Of a DNA stretch of 64,000 nucleotides, positions 26,927 through 35,789 are shown piece after piece. The position numbers and the translations under genes are program-made. Under the pieces are notes generated by a model that saw only the letters and a program-made list of their open reading frames with translations, made no database searches and had not been told where the DNA came from. Location: positions 124,001 through 188,000 of the forward strand of contig CAJUET010000001.1 of NCBI GenBank assembly GCA_910585595.1. The letters are read 5' to 3'. Numbering within the stretch: the stretch's first letter is position 1; the number at the start of each line of letters is the position of its first letter. Source of the stretch: an uncultured Christensenella sp. (GTDB lineage: Bacteria > Bacillota > Clostridia > Christensenellales > Borkfalkiaceae).

Positions 26927-28057
26927 TTATTCCTCCAAATAATTTGGTGAAAAAATCTTAACGTATAGTTCATATAACGCGCATTCATCCAGCTTCACCG
27001 GATTATTGTTCAGGCGAACAGGATTTACCGATTGAGCCAATAAAGCAATATCCTCTTTTTTCTCTATAGACGGAGACACCGTGTTTAATTCAAGTAAAAA
27101 GTCTTTGAAAGACCGAATGGCTTCCTCTGCCGTTTGGACTCCAAAAACCTTACCGATATCCAAAAAAATATCGTGCAAATAGTTTTTTCCTCTCGCGTCG
27201 ATGCAAAGTCCCATATGGTTCAGCATGAATTCCCACACAGCAGGAAGACAAACCGCAACGGCGTGTCCGTGCGGTATATGACAAAGGGAAGAAATTTTAT
27301 AACTCATGGCATGCGGTGCCGTTGTTTGCGTTATATTGATTGCTCTTCCCGCATAATTTGCCGCAAGCATAATATTTTCAGCCGCTTCTAAGGAATTATC
27401 GAAAATATAAGCATGCGCATATTTTAATATCGTTTCCAAAGCGATTTTAGAATAGCGTTTACTCTCTTCGTTGGAGTTGACCGACCACCAAGATTCAATT
27501 CCCTGACACAATGCGTCCAAAAGCGTACATTTTTTTTGATAAAGCGGTAACGATTTCAGAACGTTAGCATCCAAAAAGGCGTAGTTCGGTATAATACTAA
27601 AATCATGAACTGATTGTTTTATACCGTCTTTATAAATAACGGCAAACCGCGTCGATTCACTTCCCGTTCCCGCCGTCGTGGGCGCGGTAAGCAAAGTCAA
27701 ATCATTTTCGGAATAAGACTGCGACAAAAAATCCGTATTCCTTTCAAGTCGGCAAAAAAGCTTAATGCATTTGGCAACGTCGATCGCACTACCGCCACCA
27801 ACCGCAACAATCGCCTCGCAGCCTTCAGCGTTAAAAATCTCCACTCCATTACAAACGTCGGAATAAAGCGGATTGGAAGTAAACGAATCAAACTTTATAT
27901 ACGGGATATCTGACAGCTCAAACACCTCATGCCCTTCAATAAATTTGAAACCGGAATCACAGACCAGCAAATATTTATTTACTTTCAATTGTCTCAGGAT
28001 TTCAGGGATCTCTCTGATACACCCCTTTTCGGTTATGATCCGTTGCAACCTTGCCAT
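26927..28057 (-). CDS. Iron-type alcohol dehydrogenase, probable phosphonoacetaldehyde reductase
   Basis: A 376-residue group III dehydrogenase. GGGSAIDVAK (about 85-94) binds NAD(P); the metal ligands are in HAMSYKISSLCHIPHGHA (about 243-260). Between PEP mutase and phosphonopyruvate decarboxylase such enzymes reduce phosphonoacetaldehyde to 2-hydroxyethylphosphonate (known for PhpC-type proteins). The start is ATG 28057, overlapping the mutase stop (TAATG) with GAGGAAG upstream; a longer frame begins inside the mutase gene. Specific substrate is inferred from context. Confidence 0.85.
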   Translation of the reverse strand: MARLQRIITEKGCIREIPEILRQLKVNKYLLVCDSGFKFIEGHEVFELSDIPYIKFDSFTSNPLYSDVCNGVEIFNAEGCEAIVAVGGGSAIDVAKCIKLFCRLERNTDFLSQSYSENDLTLLTAPTTAGTGSESTRFAVIYKDGIKQSVHDFSIIPNYAFLDANVLKSLPLYQKKCTLLDALCQGIESWWSVNSNEESKRYSKIALETILKYAHAYIFDNSLEAAENIMLAANYAGRAINITQTTAPHAMSYKISSLCHIPHGHAVAVCLPAVWEFMLNHMGLCIDARGKNYLHDIFLDIGKVFGVQTAEEAIRSFKDFLLELNTVSPSIEKKEDIALLAQSVNPVRLNNNPVKLDECALYELYVKIFSPNYLEE

Positions 28058-30066
28058 TACACTTCCTCGGGAATCAGATTGATGATTTCTTTTATCGACA
28101 TAAGCTGAGAATCGCATTCAAACGCACGCTGATGCATCAAAATCGTTTTTGCAGCATTTTGCATTGCGGGGAATCCGCTTCTCGTCAATTGGTTGGCATA
28201 AATGACCACATTGACTCCCCTGCGTTTAAATTCGTCTTCCGTTACGGAATTAAACGACGTCGGTACGACAATCAGCAACGTATGGGGATCTGCGCTTCTG
28301 AACTTTTCAACAAACTCGAAAATCTCCTGCGGATCCTTTTTTCTGCTGTGAATCATAATGCCGTCTGCCCCCGCTTTTGAAAATGCAAAAGCGCGGGTAA
28401 GAGCGTCATCCATACCCTTTTCCAAAATTAAGCTCTCTATTCGCGCAACAATCATGAAATCGTTTGTTTTCTGCGCTTTCTTACCCGCTTTAATTTTGGC
28501 ACAGAAGTTCTCAATCGTATCTTGTGTCTGCTCGACTTCGGTGCCAAAAAGGCTATTCTTTTTCAAACCCGTTTTATCTTCAATGATAATCATCGAAACG
28601 CCCATGCGCTCCAACGTTTTTACGGTATAAACGAAGTGTTCCGTCAATCCGCCGGTATCCCCATCGAAAATAATGGGCTTCGTGGTTACTTCCATAATTT
28701 CGTCGATCGTCCTAAAACGCGAAGTCATATCAACAAGCTCGATGTCGGGCTTTCCCTTCGCCGTGGAATCGCACAGGGAACTAATCCACATCGCATCGAA
28801 TTGGTGCGCTTCACCGTTCTGACAAACAATCGTATTTTCGACAATAAGCCCCGTTATACCGCTATGCGCTTCCATTGCCGTAATCAAACCTTTCATTTCA
28901 ACAGCCTTTTTCAAACGCGAACGACGCATATCGGGTAAAGATAAATCCTTTCTCTCTCTTTGTGCCAATTCTAAATATTTTCCCTCTTTTGAATAAGGAA
29001 ATTCTACCAAACGACCGCCGTATTCAGATAAAAGCGCTGTAACCTCGTCTCTTATAGGTCTTTGAAAACCGCTCACCCAATCGTCGCCGTGCACGACGTA
29101 AGTCGGCTTATATTTTTCCAAATTCTCTTTATAGCTAAGCGTTTTCTGCTCAACAACTTTATAGACCCCCGCGATATTTTCAAACATAATTTTTCTTTCG
29201 CTGAAAGGCAATAACGGAAAGCGTTTATAAGAAATAACAGCCTCGTCGGAAAGAACACCGATTATCAATTTACCCAAACGTTGTGCCTTTTTAATAATCG
29301 CGATATGACCGCTATGCAAAATATCAGTGGAAAAACACATATATACCGTACGCGACTCAATTTCATTAAGCTTTGCAGAAACCACAGCAAGGTCTTGCGG
29401 ATTATCCACTTCTCCGCAAAGTTTATTGCCTATGTCCAAAGGATAAATTTTACATACGTCGGACACTTCGTTAAAAGCGGTTTCGGCATAACAGCCCGTA
29501 ACGCCCTTTTCGCAAAACCTAACGATTTCGGCAAACCACTGTTCCCAGTCGCCTTTCAAGAGCTTATAAAGAGGTTGCGCAACAACCGCCTCATTAAAAA
29601 ATTCAATACCGACCTTCTCGATTTTACCCTCTTTAATAACTGCCTTAAAATCCTTTTCAGGCAAGGGCAATACGGAGCTTACCACCATGCAACTTTCTTT
29701 TTCCGCCATGAGTAAATCAAATACCTCGTTTTCAAAAACGAGGTCGCCGTGCATAAGAATTATATCGTCGTGTAAATATTCCCGAGCGCAATAAATGGAA
29801 TAAATATAATTCGTAGAATCATACTCGGGATTTTTTACGAACGTAATATTTAAAGGTAAATCCAGATTCTGGCAATAATTCACCAATACGGTGTCGAAAT
29901 ATCCCGTCGTAATTATAACGTCCTCTATGCCCGCCTCAACCAAAGCGTGTAATTGTCTGCTTAATATCGTTTCCTTATTGGAAATTTCCGTCATGCATTT
30001 CGGGTGCTCGGACGTAAGCACGCCCATTCTGCTACCCATTCCGGAATTTAAGATCAATGCTTTCAT
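28057..30066 (-). CDS. Three-domain nucleotidyltransferase-cytidylyltransferase-PEP mutase fusion
   Basis: A 669-residue fusion. Residues 1-238 are a LicC/PntC-like sugar-nucleotidyltransferase fold (MKALILNSGMGSRMG, PKCMTEI at 22-28, NEYDSTNYIYS-like block near 80-90, HGDL at 106-109, GEVDNPQDL at 218-226). Residues 240-375 are an HxGH cytidylyltransferase (HSGH at 251-254, HGDDW at 326-330). Residues 390-669 are PEP mutase (DGDTGG at 468-473; EDKTGLKKNS at 496-505, the catalytic loop). It would make phosphonopyruvate from PEP and also CMP-activate the finished phosphonate. Start ATG 30066 preferred (AGG eight bases upstream); ATG 30081 is possible. Confidence 0.88.
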   Translation of the reverse strand: MKALILNSGMGSRMGVLTSEHPKCMTEISNKETILSRQLHALVEAGIEDVIITTGYFDTVLVNYCQNLDLPLNITFVKNPEYDSTNYIYSIYCAREYLHDDIILMHGDLVFENEVFDLLMAEKESCMVVSSVLPLPEKDFKAVIKEGKIEKVGIEFFNEAVVAQPLYKLLKGDWEQWFAEIVRFCEKGVTGCYAETAFNEVSDVCKIYPLDIGNKLCGEVDNPQDLAVVSAKLNEIESRTVYMCFSTDILHSGHIAIIKKAQRLGKLIIGVLSDEAVISYKRFPLLPFSERKIMFENIAGVYKVVEQKTLSYKENLEKYKPTYVVHGDDWVSGFQRPIRDEVTALLSEYGGRLVEFPYSKEGKYLELAQRERKDLSLPDMRRSRLKKAVEMKGLITAMEAHSGITGLIVENTIVCQNGEAHQFDAMWISSLCDSTAKGKPDIELVDMTSRFRTIDEIMEVTTKPIIFDGDTGGLTEHFVYTVKTLERMGVSMIIIEDKTGLKKNSLFGTEVEQTQDTIENFCAKIKAGKKAQKTNDFMIVARIESLILEKGMDDALTRAFAFSKAGADGIMIHSRKKDPQEIFEFVEKFRSADPHTLLIVVPTSFNSVTEDEFKRRGVNVVIYANQLTRSGFPAMQNAAKTILMHQRAFECDSQLMSIKEIINLIPEEV

Positions 30067-30105
30067 TTTCCTTACCTGCATCTGTTTTTTAAATTTAAGA
30101 AGAAA

Positions 30106-30927
30106 TTATTCCTCACAAGCGGTATTTTTGTAAACACGCATACCGTGATGAGGATTCTGATTTTTCGGCGGTGTCATATAGTCGCCGTAGCGTGCCGTTA
30201 AGTATTCGTCCCACTTAGCAATAGCGGAAAAAGTTTTTCCCTCAAACTCGACGTCAACAAATTCGTCATAGAACGTACGCGGAACATCACCAGCCGAAAT
30301 ACCCCACGCGCGGTTTCCCGCCCGCTCGCTCGTTTCCAAGGGATACTTTAACAGAGACTTTCGGAGTTTTTTGCACGCGCGCGCCTGCCCGTAACACATG
30401 ACAAGAAGATAAAACCAAAACCCGAAAATCCTAATCAACTGACAATACCACGCTCCCGTGGGAATATACCACTTATAAAGAGATATAACGGCTTCATAAA
30501 AAATTTCTTTTCTTCTCACCTTCTTCATCTTTTTTTCCGGCAAATCAGGCATACCGTCTAAGGGAAATATATCCAAATAAAGAAAAGGAACCTCGATATG
30601 TGTCGTGCAACGAATAGGATAGCGGTCGTCCAAAAGTTTTAAAAACGGATAAACCGCCTTTTTTCCTCTGTCTTCGGAAAGAGAGAAATGCTCGGAAAAA
30701 ACGATCTTATTTTCCTTGACAAGTTCATAAAAACGCTCGTAATCGGGACGCGGCATAATAACATCTACATCGTCATCCCACGGAATAAATCCCTTATGAC
30801 GAATCGTGCCCAAGAGGGTTCCATCAATGAGTGAGTATTTAAGACCGTGCTCTCTACATACCCGATCAAATTCAACAAGGATTCCCAAAAGCGCTTCCTG
30901 TGTTTCTCGTAAAGTTAATTTTTTCAT
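30106..30927 (-). CDS. LicD-family phosphotransferase
   Basis: A 273-residue LicD/fukutin-type protein. The nucleotidyltransferase core is GTLLGTIRHKGFIPWDDDVD (about 38-57), with the Mg-binding Asp cluster. LicD of pneumococcus moves phosphocholine from CDP-choline to teichoic acid; with the neighbouring CMP-activating enzyme this one likely moves a phosphonate headgroup to a glycan or glycopolymer (inference). A hydrophobic stretch near 160-180 may attach it to the membrane. The start at ATG 30927 has a weak ribosome-binding site; a TTG 9 bases upstream is an alternative. Only 39 bp after ftsZ, without a terminator or a strong promoter between. Confidence 0.87.
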   Translation of the reverse strand: MKKLTLRETQEALLGILVEFDRVCREHGLKYSLIDGTLLGTIRHKGFIPWDDDVDVIMPRPDYERFYELVKENKIVFSEHFSLSEDRGKKAVYPFLKLLDDRYPIRCTTHIEVPFLYLDIFPLDGMPDLPEKKMKKVRRKEIFYEAVISLYKWYIPTGAWYCQLIRIFGFWFYLLVMCYGQARACKKLRKSLLKYPLETSERAGNRAWGISAGDVPRTFYDEFVDVEFEGKTFSAIAKWDEYLTARYGDYMTPPKNQNPHHGMRVYKNTACEE

Positions 30928-30966
30928 AATTCTCAAATAGTAAATTAAAGAAGATCCATCCTTGAA

Positions 30967-32331
30967 TCATCTCTTCTTTTTAAGCATTCTTTTTACAAAA
31001 GGAGGAAGATTGGAATCGTCCGCACCGTAACCGTTTTCGTTTAAATCCTCGTCGCTATCGAAGCCGTCCGCACCGTAATCTTCATTCACCGGCGCACGGG
31101 GCGCCGGCTGAGGCGGCACGGCGTAATTCGGCGCATAAGGCTGTTGCGGCGGCGCATATGGAGCCGCCGGCTGAGGCGGCACGACAGGTCTTTGCGGAGG
31201 CATATAATAAGGTCTCTGTTGCGCAAAAGGAGACGGCTGATCGTCGTTTCTTGCCGCTTGCTGCGCACGCATATTCGGCATAGACTGCTGCGGATATTGA
31301 AGCGGCGCTTGCGCACGGTTCATTTCGGGTTTACCGAGTTCCTCTTCTGAATCAGGGAAACCCGTTGCAATGACAGTTACCTCCACTTCGTCGCGGATTT
31401 TCGGATCTATGCACGCGCCGAAGATAATATTTGCGGAATAATCGACGACGCTATGGATGAGTTTTGCCGCCGTTCTCACCTCGTCGAGCGTTAAATCGTT
31501 TCCACCGACTACGTTGAGAATAACGCCCGTCGCGCCCTCAATCGTTGTTTCGAGGAGCGGACTGTTTACGGCGAGGCGAACCGCCTCGACGATGCGGTTT
31601 TCGCCCTTGGAAACACCGACGCCCATGTGCGCAAGCCCTCTGTCTTTGAGTACCGTTCTCACGTCCGCAAAGTCAAGATTGATGAGCGCAGGCGTCACGA
31701 TCAGGTCCGCAATTCCGCGGATACCCTGTTTTAACACCTCGTCAGCGACCCGCAAAGCATCGGGGAAAGACGCGTTTTTAGGAACGACCTCGCTGATTTT
31801 TTCGTTTGGAATAATGATGAGCGTATCGACGAATTTTCTAAGATTCTCGATCCCCTTCATAGCGTTGTCCATTCTGCGCTTGCCCTCGAACTCGAAAGGT
31901 CTTGTGACAACCGCCGCGGTCAGAATTTTTTTATCCTTTGCAATCTTTGCGATCACGGGAGCAGCACCCGTACCCGTACCGCCGCCCATACCCGTCGTAA
32001 TGAAGAGCAGGTCGGTTCCCTCAATTGCTGCGGCTAGTTCGGATTCGTTCTCCTCCGCTGCCGCTCTTCCGATTTCGGGATCCGCGCCCGCGCCTAACCC
32101 CTTTGTAAGCTGAGCGCCGATTTGAATGCGGTTTTGCGTTTTGCTGAGCGCAAGCGTCTGCGCATCGGTATTCACGACGATATATTCCGCGCTCATAATT
32201 CCTGCATCTATCATGCGATTGACGGCGTTATTGCCTGCGCCGCCGACGCCGACCACTCTGATTTTTGCTTTCCCCTCCGTATTGGGACGGGGATACATGG
32301 GAGCCTGTCCGTAATTATTTTCTTCGTACAT
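30967..32331 (-). CDS. ftsZ: Cell division protein FtsZ
   Basis: A 454-residue tubulin homologue that forms the division ring. The GTP-binding signature GGGTGTG is near residue 110 and the T7 loop NLDFAD near 215. A Pro/Gln-rich linker (about 335-430) leads to the conserved C-terminal peptide (LPPFVKRMLKKKR) that binds FtsA/SepF. The start at 32331 has GGAGG nine bases upstream, five bases after the ftsA stop. Confidence 0.97.
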   Translation of the reverse strand: MYEENNYGQAPMYPRPNTEGKAKIRVVGVGGAGNNAVNRMIDAGIMSAEYIVVNTDAQTLALSKTQNRIQIGAQLTKGLGAGADPEIGRAAAEENESELAAAIEGTDLLFITTGMGGGTGTGAAPVIAKIAKDKKILTAAVVTRPFEFEGKRRMDNAMKGIENLRKFVDTLIIIPNEKISEVVPKNASFPDALRVADEVLKQGIRGIADLIVTPALINLDFADVRTVLKDRGLAHMGVGVSKGENRIVEAVRLAVNSPLLETTIEGATGVILNVVGGNDLTLDEVRTAAKLIHSVVDYSANIIFGACIDPKIRDEVEVTVIATGFPDSEEELGKPEMNRAQAPLQYPQQSMPNMRAQQAARNDDQPSPFAQQRPYYMPPQRPVVPPQPAAPYAPPQQPYAPNYAVPPQPAPRAPVNEDYGADGFDSDEDLNENGYGADDSNLPPFVKRMLKKKR

Positions 32332-32336
32332 AAAAA

Positions 32337-33500
32337 TCAACCTCCGAATCCGTTAAAAATACGATAGAGGAAACCGCTCTTACGGTTGTCCCCGCAAGCC
32401 ATGTCGAGAAGTGCAACTCTGGAGCCCATGGCAGGTTTGTTATAATAAGGCAAATTGGGCGCTACCGGTTCCAAAATACGGTTAAGTCTTTTGGAAATAT
32501 GCTCGATCGCGCCGCGAATATCCTCAAGCCCCTCACCCGAAACATAGAGCGGTTTATTATCGAGTTCCCGTTCGTCGAACTCTTCGAGGAAGGCTTCCGC
32601 ACCTTCGCAAATTTGATCGAGCCCCTCTTCCACCGTCTCTGCAAGCAATGCGGGAGAATATTCGTAGGAGTCGCCGCGATAAATCAGCTGTGCATAAGCC
32701 GCCCCTTCTTCGGGCTTCGCAAACAGGTTGACCCTGTGCAAAAGCGCAAGCGCTACATCGTAAGAAACTTGAAGCCGCTCCATAACCAGGAAAACGACGT
32801 GAATTTTTCCCGCGCAGAAAGAGTGTTGCGCCATAATGCCGTTTCCGAGCACAATACTTACCGTAGACGATATGTTTCCTGCGTCTAAAAAGAGCGCGCA
32901 TTCGTCTCGCGTTTCAGAAGGCACCAAATAGGAAGCCATTGCAAATTGCGTGGGAAGGTACTTTAAGCTGATTCTCAAATCCTTCACGGCATCCTCTATT
33001 ACCCGACAAAAGTATTCGCTGCAATAGAAATAAGAAATGCAACCGGTAAGCCCAGCCGTGGAAATCCCCACGGGATCTACGACACGCTGTTTGTCGTTCG
33101 TGACGTAAATCATACTCGAAGCGCGCATAAAGCGGTAACCGTCCGTCTTCTCTTTACCCGCCTCGATAAGCGTTTCGCGATCTTTCTCTGTAATTTTCCG
33201 TTTCTTGGGAAAACCGATATCTTGTTCTTTGGCGAGCACCTTTGTAAAATCGCCCGGAACCCCTACGTAGAGCATACGCAAACGTTCTCCGCAGACCTGC
33301 TCTACTGCAGAAATTGCGCGAAGGATCGCATCGGAAATCTTTCCGTCGCCTTCCTTAAAAAACTCTCCGTTTTCATAACCGCCGTAGGGCTCGGTTCTGC
33401 TCGCCTTGAACACGAACGTGCCGTTCACGCCGCGCTCTCCGACGAAAACCGTGACCTCGGACGAACGGACGTCAAGCACCGCCACACTTTTTTGCGCCAT
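32337..33500 (-). CDS. Divergent FtsA-like division protein
   Basis: A 387-residue actin-fold protein identified by fold-like blocks and by its place before ftsZ. The phosphate-1 loop reads LDVRSSEV (usual form DxG[TS]) and phosphate-2 reads LDAGNISST (usual DxGGGT), so the nucleotide site looks degenerate. The C-terminus GFLYRIFNGF is an amphipathic membrane-targeting helix as in FtsA. Start ATG 33500 has AAAGG nine bases upstream; a longer frame would cross the promoter. Role: tethering FtsZ to the membrane (inference). Confidence 0.75.
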   Translation of the reverse strand: MAQKSVAVLDVRSSEVTVFVGERGVNGTFVFKASRTEPYGGYENGEFFKEGDGKISDAILRAISAVEQVCGERLRMLYVGVPGDFTKVLAKEQDIGFPKKRKITEKDRETLIEAGKEKTDGYRFMRASSMIYVTNDKQRVVDPVGISTAGLTGCISYFYCSEYFCRVIEDAVKDLRISLKYLPTQFAMASYLVPSETRDECALFLDAGNISSTVSIVLGNGIMAQHSFCAGKIHVVFLVMERLQVSYDVALALLHRVNLFAKPEEGAAYAQLIYRGDSYEYSPALLAETVEEGLDQICEGAEAFLEEFDERELDNKPLYVSGEGLEDIRGAIEHISKRLNRILEPVAPNLPYYNKPAMGSRVALLDMACGDNRKSGFLYRIFNGFGG

Positions 33501-33531
33501 GATTTTTAACCTTTGTAGTGAATCTTTTTTT

Positions 33532-33560
33532 ATTATAACAAACGCATGTGAATCTGTCAA
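33532..33560 (-). promoter_or_regulatory. Consensus promoter of ftsA-ftsZ
   Basis: Minus strand: TTGACA (33560-33555), 17-bp spacer ending TGT (extended -10), TATAAT (33537-33532). All elements are perfect; leader about 25 bases. May also read into the phosphonate cassette. Confidence 0.9.
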
Positions 33561-33623
33561 GAAAATACCGTAATTTTCGGGTTATCTCTTTCACTATTAT
33601 ATGGAAATGAAAAGTAAACAAAA

Positions 33624-33647
33624 AAGGGACGCCTGAAAGCGTCCCTT
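33624..33647 (-). terminator. Terminator after divIB
   Basis: Nine-bp stem (33624-33632 / 33639-33647) with six-base loop and T-run on the minus strand, separating the mur/fts operon from the ftsAZ promoter. Confidence 0.85.
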
Positions 33648-33669
33648 CCGAAATCATTATAATTCAGGA

Positions 33670-34458
33670 TCAATATTCAAAACGATGCATAAAATATGCC
33701 GCATTGATCGTTTCCGCCGTACTGCCTGTTACCGTGATGCAGCCGTACATTCTTGTAACGTCGCCGAGCTTTTCGTAAAACTTAGCCGCTTTTTCCGCTT
33801 TCGCGTCGGCGAACGAAAGCGGATCGTAAATTTCAACGAATACCCCCTCTCGCATTTCGATATCGAAACGGTTCGTCAAGGGGTTATCCTCGTTTGCACT
33901 GAACGCCAGCGTAACCTCTCTCACGTTTGCCCTTGCGTCAGCCAAACAAATTCCGAATCCCGAAAATGTCTTTAAAAGAGCCTCGAAATAGTTCCCTTTC
34001 GCACGCGCACCGATTTCGACATCGAGGTCGAAATTTGTCAAAAGAATATTTTCTCCGCCCGTGCGCGACACATTCTCGTCGCTCGTTCTGAGACAGATTC
34101 CGTCCGAATCGATCATAGCGTACATTCCGTCTGCCGTTTTATAAGCGAAAAGCTCTTTGCGCTCCTTTACAGTGACCTCCACAGTTTTGGGGAATTTTTT
34201 CTTTACCCTCTCCAACTGAAAACAGGGATATTTTTCCACTTTCTCGCTCACGGCGGAAAGATCGAGGAATGTCATACTGCTGCCGACGAACCCGTCAAGT
34301 TCTTTTTTAAGTTCTTTTGCGTCTTCCTCTCCCTGAACGGAAAAAACGGAAAAACTTGCATCGATATACGAAACTGTGAATACCACGTTCAACCCTGCCG
34401 CAATCACAGCAAGGAGCAACACAAAGGCGACCGAAGTCATTATGAGCGCTTTTTTCAT
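33670..34458 (-). CDS. divIB: Division protein DivIB/FtsQ
   Basis: A 262-residue single-pass protein: membrane helix at about 7-28, then a POTRA-like domain (about 35-105, FSVFSVQGEEDAKELKKEL through VTVKERKELFAYK) and a beta domain. The cytoplasmic tail is very short. Start ATG 34458 has AAGGAG eight bases upstream; a longer in-frame version overlaps murA. It partners DivIC and FtsL at the septum. Confidence 0.88.
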   Translation of the reverse strand: MKKALIMTSVAFVLLLAVIAAGLNVVFTVSYIDASFSVFSVQGEEDAKELKKELDGFVGSSMTFLDLSAVSEKVEKYPCFQLERVKKKFPKTVEVTVKERKELFAYKTADGMYAMIDSDGICLRTSDENVSRTGGENILLTNFDLDVEIGARAKGNYFEALLKTFSGFGICLADARANVREVTLAFSANEDNPLTNRFDIEMREGVFVEIYDPLSFADAKAEKAAKFYEKLGDVTRMYGCITVTGSTAETINAAYFMHRFEY

Positions 34459-34486
34459 TCGTACATCTCCTTTCGGAATTTTTCGC

Positions 34487-35743
34487 TTAGACGCGTACGC
34501 GTTTGATCTCCGCACCTAAACTTTTGAGTTTCCCCTGTAAATCGTAATACCCTCTGTCGATATGGGACAAATCGAGAACCTCGCTCGTCCCCTCCGCGCC
34601 GAGCGCCGCCAAAACAAGCGCCGCGCCGCCCCTTAGATCGCCCGAAGTAACGGACGCGCCTCTCAGCCGTTCTACTCCGCGCACGAATGCGCTTCGCCCC
34701 TTCACTTCAATATCCGCCCCCATTTTCTTTAATTCGGGAACGTACTTAAAACGGGTTTCGAATAGATTTTCGACGACGAGTGCACCGCCCGAAGAAACCG
34801 AATTGAGCGCAGTCATCTGCGCCTGCAAATCGGTCGGAAACCCGGGGAAGGGCATCGTTTCGATCCTGCGGTTACATTTCAACCTGCCGCTACTTTCGAT
34901 TACTATTTTATCATTTTTTACATGTATTTTGCAACCGTTTTCGCGTAATTTATGTAAAAGTATTCCCACAAATTCGGCTTTTACGCCAACGACCTCCATT
35001 TCTCCACCGCATATCGCGCACGCAATGAGGAAGGTTCCCGCCTCGATCCTGTCTTTGACGGGCTTATATGTAATTCCGCTGAGACTTTCGACCCCTTCGA
35101 TTTCGATTTCGTCAGTGCCTGCCCCATTCACTTTTGCACCCATGCCGTTAAGGAAATTCTGCAAATCGACGATCTCGGGCTCTTTCGCCGCACCGCTCAA
35201 AAGCGTTTTTCCCTTCGCCTTGACTGCGGCGAGCATAATATTTTCGGTTGCGCCCACGCTCGGAAAATCGAGCGAAATATCCGCGCCTTTCAAAACGTCC
35301 GCGCGGCAGTAGATACATCCGTCCCGTTCCTTGATATCCACACCAAGTCGCTTTAAGGCATTTAAATGCAAATCAATAGGTCTCAGCCCGATATCGCATC
35401 CTCCGGGGTATGCGATCTGCGCCTTGTGAAAACGCGTTAAAAGCGAACCGAGCATAAATACCGAGGAGCGAAGCTCCTTCGTAAGACTTGACGATATTTC
35501 GTGGCAACAGGCGTTTGCGCTGTCGATGATCACGTCGTCACCGCGGAACGCCACTTCCGCGCCGAGCTCGCGCAAAATCTGCGCCATGCACAGAGCGTCG
35601 GAAATCGGGGGCGTTTCCCTAATTATCACGCGTTTCTCCGTTAAAACAGACGCAGCAAAGAGCGGTAAAACAGAATTCTTCGCCGATTGCAGGCGAATGC
35701 TGCCGTAGAGCCTCCTTCCTCCGTCTATCATAAATTTATCCAT
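34487..35743 (-). CDS. murA: UDP-N-acetylglucosamine 1-carboxyvinyltransferase
   Basis: A 418-residue enzyme of the first committed step of peptidoglycan synthesis. The PEP-binding Cys is in YPGGCDIGLRPIDLHL (about 112-127), so fosfomycin sensitivity is expected from the family rule; QSAKNSVLPL at the N-terminus is typical. GAGGAG precedes the ATG. Its position inside the dcw cluster between ftsW and divIB is less common than a separate locus. Confidence 0.94.
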   Translation of the reverse strand: MDKFMIDGGRRLYGSIRLQSAKNSVLPLFAASVLTEKRVIIRETPPISDALCMAQILRELGAEVAFRGDDVIIDSANACCHEISSSLTKELRSSVFMLGSLLTRFHKAQIAYPGGCDIGLRPIDLHLNALKRLGVDIKERDGCIYCRADVLKGADISLDFPSVGATENIMLAAVKAKGKTLLSGAAKEPEIVDLQNFLNGMGAKVNGAGTDEIEIEGVESLSGITYKPVKDRIEAGTFLIACAICGGEMEVVGVKAEFVGILLHKLRENGCKIHVKNDKIVIESSGRLKCNRRIETMPFPGFPTDLQAQMTALNSVSSGGALVVENLFETRFKYVPELKKMGADIEVKGRSAFVRGVERLRGASVTSGDLRGGAALVLAALGAEGTSEVLDLSHIDRGYYDLQGKLKSLGAEIKRVRV

Positions 35744-35758
35744 ACTTACTCCTCTCGT

Positions 35759-35789
35759 AAAAAAAACGGCGAAAATAAATTCGCGTTTT
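35759..35789 (-). terminator. Possible attenuator between ftsW and murA
   Basis: On the minus strand, a ten-base stem with one bulge begins at the ftsW stop codon and is followed by a run of eight T. No new promoter fits between it and murA, so partial read-through is likely. Confidence 0.5.
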
